64,000 nt of DNA, from NCBI GenBank assembly GCA_022113835.1, contig JAILWY010000012.1:1674001-1738000 (forward strand), written 5' to 3'. The number at the start of each line of letters is the position of its first letter. Position 1 is the first letter of the stretch. The position numbers were made by a program, and so were the translations under genes. Below, piece after piece: positions 56,250-64,000 of this stretch. A model generated the notes under the pieces. The model was not told where the DNA came from and ran no database searches. It saw only the letters and a program-made list of their open reading frames with translations. The DNA comes from Atopsyche davidsoni. Lineage: Eukaryota > Arthropoda > Insecta > Trichoptera > Hydrobiosidae.

Positions 56250-56648
56250 CAGTAATACCCCGCTTTACGCGACCCCGTTATGCGCGGTTTCACTACAACG
56301 CGAATTTCAAATTTCGCGTTAAAATGCCTCGCATTACGCGATTTCTTATTTAAAGAATGTGTATGAATATAATATAGTCATTGACTTCTCTTAACAATTA
56401 AAAACAGCGTTGGGTGTTATGAGCGTATTTTATAAGAACGCAAAAGAAACGATACCCAAAAGACAATAGTAAAAATACACTACATAAAGTTTTCTTAGAA
56501 TTAAAGTGATTGATTCAAATGATTCGTATTTTTTTGTATTGAGTTTTGTCTATGAATGTATGTTTAATCGTAAACCCAGATATACGCGAATTTCACTTAA
56601 CGCGATTTTTTCCGGAACGTATCCCTCGCGTAAAGCGGGGTATAACTG
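56250..56648 (+). mobile_element. Pogo-like MITE (about 400 bp)
   Basis: The ends CAGTAATACCCCGCTTTACG and, reverse-complemented, CAGTTATACCCCGCTTTACG carry TA duplications at 56248-56249 and 56649-56650. The interior aligns throughout with 49575-49964. It is the most complete copy. Confidence 0.9.
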
Positions 56649-56849
56649 TACAGTTCTTAGTCTTGTAGGAACATTAGGGTGTTTTTAAAAATCTCTGGAC
56701 TTATTTTACTATCATTGATCAAGTATATATTTATAATTATTTTCAGGTTGTTTTAAAAGCAGATGCTATTACGAATTACGATGCGTAATTTTTCTGATGT
56801 GACAGTTTCGATACTGTAGTCACTTTTAAGTCATTTTTAGTGTATGTGG

Positions 56850-56971
56850 AGTTGAGCGTATTTTTTTTATATTAAGTTTTGACTATACGTGTATGTTTAA
56901 TCGTAAACCCCGATATACGCGATTTTTTCCGGAACGTATTCCTCGCGTAAAGCGGGGTATTATTGTAATTG
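56850..56971 (+). repeat. Pogo-like MITE, right end only
   Basis: GTATGTTTAATCGTAAACCC with CGATATACGCG, TTTTTTCCGGAACGTATTCC and TCGCGTAAAGCGGGGTATTA matches the right third of the two complete copies. Its left part is missing, and the CACTTAACGCGATT-type block is shortened. Confidence 0.85.
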
Positions 56972-57059
56972 CATTGTATATACACTGTGTGTTAACAACA
57001 CGAAGCGACAGGGAAATAACATCAAGGCGGTTGAAACAGTCGACTGTTCGATCGATTCG

Positions 57060-57290
57060 ATCACATTCGATAACGCTCGTCGTTGGTGGAGGATGTCGGA
57101 CTGAGTGCAGGGGCGGAGGGGCAGGGCAAGGCCCTACAAGGCAGGGCCGCAAGGACGCGGGGGACCAGTTCTTGCGGCCCCATACCGATATCGCCGCCCC
57201 GCCACTGCCTGAGCGGCTCGGAACTCCGCGGACTAACAGCGGCGTATATTATAAACCGCGGATTACAGCCTACCTGTACTAAACTTAAAT
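57060..57290. other. GC-rich block, nature unknown
   Basis: It contains GGGGCGGAGGGGCAGGGCAA and AAGGCAGGGCCGCAAGGACG and open frames in two registers. Related GCCCGCCG-rich bits recur at 57385-57430 and 57560-57590. It could be the end of a hAT-like element or a host island; no TIR is clear. Confidence 0.3.
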
Positions 57291-57643
57291 TTTTGCGTGT
57301 TCTTCAAGATCTGCAAGATTTGAATTTGGAACACTTAAAAAAAAACAATTTGACAGCTGATAGTTTAGGCCCTAAACCCTATGCCCGCGGACACCATGGC
57401 GCCCGCCGACCGTTTTAATTGTGCCCGCCGCTGTGCGACCATTATTTATTTTATTTTATATAAACAATATTTTTTATATATTTTTGGAATAAAGTACTTT
57501 TTGTGAAATATATTTTTTTATTGACTATGTCCAACTTTAAATAAACCTTTTAAAAAATAAATGGTGCCCGCCGCCCGACCGGCATTCTAGAATGTGCTCT
57601 TGGATACGAAAAGTTGGGAGCTTCTGGTTTAGGGTTAGTAAAA

Positions 57644-57779
57644 ATGGAGCGTTACGCGATAGAACAACGTGTCATCATTATTGAACAATATTTCAAAAAT
57701 AATGAAAGCTTGCCAGCCGCAGTTCGAAAATTTCATACAAAATATGGTCGGAATAGTGTTTTAACTTCGTCTCTCTTTG
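57644..57779 (+). pseudogene. Transposase N-terminal helix-turn-helix
   Basis: From the ATG at 57644 the frame reads M-E-R-Y-A-I-E-Q-R-V-I-I-I-E-Q-Y-F-K-N-N-E-S-L, then A-A-V-R-K-F-H-T-K-Y-G-R-N-S-V-L-T-S-S. This is the N-terminal DNA-binding module (DUF4817 type) found on many insect Tc1-like transposases. After L-T-S-S the homology ends although the frame stays open to 57856. No catalytic domain follows. The 11652 element keeps the opposite end of such a transposase. Confidence 0.88.
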
Positions 57780-57909
57780 CTGTGCATGGTCATTGGGCTT
57801 CAGTTCTTGTGTTAATTGAATTTTGTAAGCAGGGAAACACAGATCGACACAATTGATTGTAGCCCGTAAAATTATAACTTTAATTTAATGAATCAAAAAA
57901 TTTACATTA

Positions 57910-58110
57910 AATTCTTCTCACACTGATACAGCATGAATTTATGCTGTATCAGTGTGAATTAGGGTTTCCTGCTCCTTCTACACCGCAAGGAAAAGTCTGC
58001 GTTTTGCTGCTGCCCAATATAATTATTATATAATCCTTTCCTTACATAGCTCTGGCGTTTAGATCCGTTACTCCTTTTATAGTAGGCTACAGAAACAACA
58101 TCAGGAGGCC
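57910..58110 (-). repeat. Repeat family B, 5' part with hairpin
   Basis: The reverse complement reads CCTCCTGATGTTGTTTCTGT, AGCCTACTATAAAAGGAGTA, CGCCAGAGCTATGTAAGGAA and GCAGCAGCAAAACGCAGACT. It supplies the 5' portion that is also visible around 47090-47170. It ends at the palindrome 57919-57956. Confidence 0.75.
57919..57956. repeat. Perfect 16-bp-stem hairpin
   Basis: CACACTGATACAGCAT and its exact complement ATGCTGTATCAGTGTG surround GAATTT. The centre resembles the AGCATAAATTTATGCT part of family B, extended here into a longer perfect palindrome. Confidence 0.92.
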
Positions 58111-59585
58111 ACCACTTCGACAAGGTACTGGTCCATTACTCCATTACCGATGCTTTACACACGATCAAGGCACATAATGGCTGCCATGCACAAGCAACAA
58201 AATGAGGAGAGCGGGAGGAATCCAATATTAACAAACTTATGAACTTTATTTATTTTTAACATTCCGAAAACATATTTTAAACTGCGGTTTGTAAATTAGA
58301 TTAAAAGTTAATACATTGATATTCCTCATTGTTTTATTTTAAAAAAATAAATAAAAATCACGTAGTCTGCGCATCCGGCGGCGAGCAAACAGCGGGGAAA
58401 TAATATATCTGCTATTGCTGTTATATCTGTAGCAACATAATACAAATTATCTTACGGTGTATTTTAAATTTATTTGTTTTTAAATTAATGCTATATCTTA
58501 TCAGAACCCTTGTCTGCTTGTATGATATATTAATACGATTAAACGAAACGAAAAACAATAGCCACGAGAATGATGCTATATTTATATATCTAAGATTATT
58601 TTCATTTTAATTTTAATAATTGTTGTACAGTCATGCAAGTGATTTATATTCAGACTTTGGAATTTGGTGGGTCCAAACGATGCACACAGATTTTGAAATA
58701 ATTTTTTTATATATATATTTACTAATGTTTGTGAATGATAACGTGATTCTCAAGTAGCACATATATAAATTAGTGTATATTTATATTATTTTAAGATGAC
58801 TAGTACCGGGACCGAAACGTTGGAATATTTAAAAAGAAGAAACGCGTAACTTAACATAAATATATTTGAGTTGTATTTTAAAAATACACTCGTTGATAAA
58901 AACATTCATGGTATATTTAATATTTTCATATGCACAAGAAATCATCAAAACTAAGTTACTTCGCATTTTGTGATTTTGAATGCATGTTTTTAACTTTCTT
59001 TGATAAAATAAAAATAAATATGACTTATTTATTACTTTGCAGCTACATATTCCCCTATGCATTAAATCTTGAGGCTTTCTTATCTGCGGCCATAATAAAT
59101 TTACAACTTCTAGACTAGGTGCTGTTTACAATACTGATAACACGAAGATATAAATGTTTTTACCCTAGATAATGAAAACATAGTGACTGCGACTCAAAAT
59201 AAAAACGTATAAGCTTAAATAATATTATAATAATGCATACGGTTTCACGCGAATTTATTTCATAGTTCCTACAAAAACAGGTTTGTTTAAAAAATCGGCT
59301 GTGTCGCATTGGGAGTTTAAATTTCATGTCCCATTCGCATTAAATCAGTATTATTGATTTATTTGTTGATTATAAATACCTGCATCAACTTTGAATTACC
59401 ACCTTGACTTGATGATGCCATAATGTTTATATTTTTTATAATTACACGATCTGAACACCTGAACAAAATTCTCGTCCTTCGGGGTAACTTTCGATAAACT
59501 CGATAAAAAAATCGGATTTTTGATCTACAGTTTCTCGTCCTTCAGGCTAACTTTTAACTATTTTTACTATTCAAAGCAGTGGTAA
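58111..59585. other. No gene recognised
   Basis: AT-rich. A short GACCGAAACG segment at 58811-58820 resembles the GAAAC side of the hammerhead-like motifs. TCTCGTCCTTC with GG(G)CTAACTTT occurs twice near 59470 and 59530. Confidence 0.4.
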
Positions 59586-59589
59586 ACGT

Positions 59590-59995
59590 TATAATTTATC
59601 GTTCGGTTGTGAATATACAGAGCTCGCGGAAATCGGGAAGTGAATAAACGGAGGCAGTCGCAGGTAGTAGGGTGAAGACTGTAGCGACTGCCCACAAGTA
59701 CCTGAGTGCGTATCGACCGGTATTATCGTTCCCGATTCCGGGAATTCCGAGCATTGCTGCTCCAACGTGTTCCTGCTCCGCCCAGGCTCCTCCAGGTGCC
59801 ACCTGGTGCACGAGGAGTCTGCTGGAGGAGAGGATCTGCACACGCCGGAGCTATTTCCAAGCGCCACAGTTACAAGCTCTATACGAAACGACATCGAATC
59901 AAAATAAAAATTTCGAAGCTAGAAATATATAAAACATTAAAAAATATAAAAAAAATATCATTAACATATATATTAAAAAAAAAAAAAAAAAAAAC
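59590..59995 (+). other. GC-rich segment ending in poly(A)
   Basis: About 300 bases of GC-rich sequence have long open frames in all three + strand registers (one runs 59671-59907 and reads like ordinary protein: S-T-G-I-I-V-P-D-S-G-N). It then turns A-rich and ends in about 20 A residues at 59975-59994. This could be a retroposed RNA, an untranslated exon, or a truncated retroelement. No domain or splice signal decides it. Confidence 0.35.
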
Positions 59996-59999
59996 CGTT

Positions 60000-62745
60000 T
60001 TTTAGAAGGATCAAACTTTCTATTGTAATATTTTTTTATTAACACAATACATACTACAATATAATCAATGAAAAATTCCTTGTATTGCATGATTTATGTA
60101 ATTCCAAAACAGCTTCTGTACTGGAATATGAATACATAATAAAGAATAGTTTATTAATAATAACTTCTTCAAAAAAAATCTCGATTATCCATTAAAAGTA
60201 TAATTAAATATACCCGCGCAGCAATCAATCATACCACTTTAATTGCATTATTTACTACGTGTATTTTGCACACACAGTTATTATTAAATGGTTGTGTAAT
60301 TGTAATAACTTCTCAATCCAATATGCAATTATATAAAAAAAAATATTTAATCAATAAAATAATATAGCTATATAAAAATAAATCAATTTTACACATTAAT
60401 TAAATACCTTACTTAAAATTCAGATCAGCAAAACGGTTATTTATATTATCAATTTAAGCTTATTATTCCCTGTATTTGTGTATTTTTTTTAACATGCAAT
60501 ATTTTCTTTGAAATTTAATCATATATATTCTTGTAAAAATACTTAGTTTTTTTTTAAATAATGAAAATGAAAAGCTACACTCAATCAAGATTACATTTAC
60601 TCACACACCCTTATGGGTTGTAACGCCTTAATTTACTTAATCATTTCCGTCACTTTAGTTTTTGGGCTTTGAGATAAAAATGTCACTTAACAGGTGACAA
60701 AAACAGGGAAGGTGCGTGTGTTTTATCCCACAAAAAAAAATTGGTTTGTATTAGAGTAAAAAATAAAATACCTAGAATACGTAGAATATAAATATCTCAT
60801 AACAAATAAACATTTCGTATATTTCTTAGAATTACTTATACAAGAGTCATCCATCATACTTTTGGCAGATTTTTTTTATTATCTGTGTGAACGATATTAG
60901 ATTTTTTTTTAAATATACTGATGACATGTGTATTTTAGTATTCAGCTTTTAATTCCGGTCTATCTCTTGCGTAATGGTCTGACCCATGTCTGATTGAATT
61001 TGAACTTTACCCTGGATCTTTTAAGGTTTGTGCAATACTTTCATTAAACATGCAATGTTAAGACAACATTCTAATTTAGCCGGATGGTTTTGCTTTCAGA
61101 CGTCGCAGCGTTGGTTGATAATCGTGTTGCTATGTTTTTAAAATTTTGTAATAAAAAATATATACATTTATGATCGAAATCATAAAAGTACTTTTGTGAC
61201 TTTTTAAAAATATTTTTTCTCTATTTTTACAGGTAAGAGAAAACACCGCAAAATTGGGCATTTGGGTAAGTGATCTCGCAGATACGAGAATCGTTGTTAT
61301 CATTATAACGTATGGAAATTTACTCAAGTTCAATACATATGTACTTAGTAAGCTAGATAAATATTTATATATATACATTATACATCGACTTGCAAGAATT
61401 CTTTATGTTGTAGTACAAATTTAGTTATCAGCCTTGTTAGAACTTGCATCAAACGATTTAAACTTTCGCCGAGTTAAAAAACCACTCATTCAATTGGCTT
61501 GAAAACAACAACTGACCACAGTCGTGAAGTGTAGGTTCAATCATTCGCTTCACCAATATTTATTCTCGTTTAATTTTGAATCGATTTCTCATACACATAT
61601 TGCATATATCACATTCAGATTAAAAATTTGATAGCGCTTTTGCCTTTTAAAAGCATTGTAAACCCAAAATTTGACAATTTTCATTTTAAAAAATGTCGTC
61701 AAAATCTCTTACACCGTGTGATTATTTTTGATATATTTTTATAGCTGATCTGATTGAATTCTCATTTTGGCTGTAACCGTGTTAGCTGAGACATTAAATC
61801 CATATATTTTAAAAAGTTATAAGACGTGATTACGCTACGGTTTTCGTCAATCCGCATTAGTAAATGGCTTTGAATAGCATTGAAAGTTTTCTTCTTCTCG
61901 GTGTTGATCTCTTGTCAGAATCTCGAATCGATTTCGACTCGATAGTTCACCAACGAGATGTGATCGAACGGCCTTGATCCTGTGCGGCATCGAGTCGGCT
62001 TTGATAAGGTCTGAAATTATCGTCCGATCAAGATTGGCGTCCGTGTTAATTGGTTGACTCCATTTTAGACCGGCACGTAGAGGCATACTATGCGGAAAGC
62101 CAGAACGGGCGAGTGATCACCAAATAGGAGAGATTGCCCAGTATCGAGTGTCCGTAAACATACTATGTTCAAAAACAATACACGAAACTGACATAATGCG
62201 TACAGCAAATATATATAGCCGATTGACTAGGAGTTTACGAATATTTTTGTTTGTAAGTACTCGAGTGATTTCACTCTTAAGCAGCCCTTGAAAGGCAAAA
62301 GTATCCACAAAAATAAATATTCGTTATCGCCTAACTAACAGGCTATTTATTTTTGTTTGAATATGTAGTATTTAAAAGTTAAAGATCTCACGAAATCATA
62401 TTTACATATTAGGACAACATCTGTTTTTACTATTAATTTTTAACAAACTATATTACCCTACCTAACAAGGTGCCTTTACACATCATGTTTCTACCTACTG
62501 TACAAAATGTTCTAGGTATTAATTTTATGAAATAACAACCAATAAATAGTTGTATGTGATTAAAAAAAAAAAACAAGCATGATCAGATTTTTTCAGCATT
62601 GAGAAACTGGAATTGGCTAAAAGAATATTAGAACTAGATTTTATTCAATAACTTCAAAATCAATAAAAATACCTCGCTACCTAATATTGCCATAAACATA
62701 CCGTAAACTGGAATTACAAGTCAGTTTTATTTTATTTAGTCGTAC
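60000..62745. other. Mostly AT-rich; one balanced block
   Basis: No gene is recognised. The block 61840-62140 is markedly richer in G+C (for example CTCGAATCGATTTCGACTCG, a near-palindrome) and single-copy in the window. It may be a conserved non-coding element. Confidence 0.4.
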
Positions 62746-62748
62746 ATT

Positions 62749-62790
62749 AAAGCTGTCTATACACAGGGACTACACAACCGACTTTAGACC
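62749..62790 (+). repeat. Motif C left terminal repeat, worn
   Basis: AAAGCTGTCTATACACAGGG with ACTACACAACCGACTTTA resembles the left end at 41713 (AAAGCTGTCTACACACG). A GGCGCTATTTTCACAAAA follows at 62847, but no right end is seen. Confidence 0.5.
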
Positions 62791-62879
62791 TTATTGTGTC
62801 CTCTTTTTAAATTTTTTTTACAGTTTTGGCGAAAAACGCAAAAGAAGGCGCTATTTTCACAAAATATATGTTTGGGAAA

Positions 62880-63537
62880 GCAGGCAATTTATTTAGTTGT
62901 ACAGTAGTAAAAGCTACTTTCTAAGGATAAACATATTGATAATTTATAAAATAACGAAAAATCTAAAATGGATTTTAACATCTTTCGATTTTTTGTATTA
63001 CTGAGAGCAGTGATTTATTTTTTGGCAGGGATATTAATCTTATGTGTCGTTATACCAATATTCATAAATGTATTATATTTTATCAAAATATTAGATCTAA
63101 TTGCAGATTAAAACAACGAAAAATGAGCTGTAGTATATTTAAGCAAGACAAAAAACACAAAGAGAGGAGAAAAAAGAGGACAGTGAGTAATAAAAAACGT
63201 GCCCGAGGATCGTATTAGAGTATAATAAAGTGAGTCTGTTTTTTTCCACGAGCAATAGCCGCGGAGGTTCTCCGATGGGCGGATATCTCCAAACGAAAGT
63301 TTGTTTAATTAGACGTCATTAGTTACCAACTGGCCGTGGAGATATCCTGTCGCTGGATAATTCGCTCAGCATCTCGTGGATGGTCGACCCTGGGATCAAA
63401 ATGTATAACTCCTAAACAAATTCTGAAAAGAAAACTCTTTTTTATACACAAGTATGCGTATCTCCAATCGCAGCATGCAGAGCGTAAAGAAGGCGTTAAT
63501 TCAATTTTAATTAGTTGATAAAAATAACCTTCTAAAG
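62880..63537. other. No gene recognised; one balanced block
   Basis: At 63240-63400 G+C rises, and the stretch AGCCGCGGAGGTTCTCCGAT with GGTGGA-free palindromic pieces and a repeated GGATATC motif occurs. Nothing else is seen. Confidence 0.35.
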
Positions 63538-64000
63538 CAAGGGTGAGCAACCTTTTTAATCAACGGGCCAATTTAAATTTAAATTTTGTTTGGCGGGCCG
63601 CACATAAAGTAACACTTATTAATAATTTACAAAACTTTATTTATAATAAACATTAAAACAAAAAAATATTTAAAAAAAGTAAATTTTAATGCAAAATAAA
63701 AACAAACAAGAAAATATCAGAAAAACGAATTTACTTGAAATTTTTAATGAGTTATTTGGCACTGTTTTTTCTATACAAGCTGATCAATATCAACCGGAAT
63801 TGATGAGGTAGCTACACCTACGCAGCTTTCTAGTCTTGATCGGTGGTCATTTTTGATTAATTTCATGGTTGAAAACAATTGTTCGCAAACATACGTACTT
63901 CCGAACAAACAAAGACATCATTTGCTTTGCATTTTTCGTCAAAAGCGGAAATTTCTCAGGGCTCACATAAAATGTATAAAAGTTTTCGATGTTTATATAT
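63538..64000 (-). mobile_element. hAT element end, runs off the window
   Basis: CAAGGGTGAGCAACCTTTTT with AATCAACGGGCC is the well-known style of hAT terminus (a CAGGGGTGNGCAACC-type end). GGCGGGCCGCACATAAAG follows at 63591. Internal sequence on the minus strand encodes a hAT C-terminus. The other end lies beyond 64000. Confidence 0.82.
63771..64000 (-). pseudogene. hAT transposase C-terminus, frameshifted
   Basis: On the minus strand F-G-S-T-Y-V-C-E-Q-L-F-S-T-M-K-L, then N-D-H-R-S-R-L-E-S-C-V, then A-T-S-S-I-P-V-D-I-D-Q-L-V, ends in a TAG. This is the C-terminal dimerisation region of hAT transposases of the kind also domesticated in GTF2IRD2-like proteins. Just upstream K-F-P-L-L-T-K-N-A-K-Q-M-M-S-L-F is in another frame because of what looks like a 4-base TTTG duplication at about 63905-63912. 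It is therefore broken here, and the rest lies outside the window. Confidence 0.85.

Noticed and set aside
1..64000. CRISPR arrays, bacterial operons, phage genes or ribosomal RNA
   Set aside because: No direct-repeat/spacer pattern, ribosome-binding-site-led gene strings or rRNA segments were seen; the tandem repeats have no unique spacers.

Overview
The window looks like AT-rich (roughly one third G+C by eye) nuclear DNA of an insect or close arthropod. The evidence is short TTAGG/CCTAA runs (the usual insect telomere unit), a mariner element, Tc1-like, pogo-like, hAT and piggyBac remnants, a LINE with arthropod-type reverse-transcriptase tail motifs, tRNA-derived repeats and typical GT-AG exon borders. 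Order and species cannot be settled from the sequence. There are no operons, bacterial signals or CRISPR arrays. Nearly all short open frames here are chance frames in repeats or introns.

Only one host gene is visible with any confidence, on the + strand. Two small exons at 15180-15312 and 17283-17320 join in phase and together spell most of a C1 zinc finger (H-X12-C-X2-C ... C-X2-C-X4-H-X2-C). The nearest match I can think of is the N-terminal C1 domain of a tensin. About 27.6 kb downstream lies a candidate alternative first exon (44959-45066): an ATG, 36 open codons, an in-frame stop just upstream and a clean donor. Its donor phase (0) equals that of the second C1 exon, so both could splice to the same next exon beyond the window. 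In this model the window is the 5' end of one large gene with two N-termini, and almost everything else is intron.

Layout. 1-14 kb: a decayed YqaJ-like exonuclease fragment, an internally deleted mariner (5973-6851), a 79-bp minisatellite (8.34-8.82 kb), a hAT MITE (10.9-11.3 kb) and a short Tc1-like element (11.65-12.18 kb). 14-18 kb: C1 exons with a near-perfect hairpin and a head-to-head repeat pair. 20.8-21.8 kb: GC-rich island followed by a 210-bp satellite. 26-30 kb: nested repeats. 31-36 kb: tRNA-related SINE pieces, a LINE tail, a G-rich tract, a foldback and a piggyBac fragment. 39-47 kb: a cluster of short TIR elements, LINE and LINE-tail repeats, a 116-139-bp tandem array and the alternative first exon. 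49-58 kb: pogo-like MITEs, a Tc1-like element containing a foldback with two inverted tRNA-like sequences, and a transposase N-terminus. 59.6-60 kb: an unexplained GC-rich segment ending in poly(A). 63.5 kb to the end: the start of a hAT element.

The most interesting structure not explained by named families is a dispersed terminal motif of about 50 bp (core CTACACACGCTGCGACACAA). It occurs at least fifteen times in both orientations, mostly as inverted pairs, and a related core is embedded in every unit of the 210-bp satellite. Three foldbacks with tRNA-like arms and five hammerhead-like motifs (CTGANGA ... GAAAC, several degenerate) are the next best candidates.
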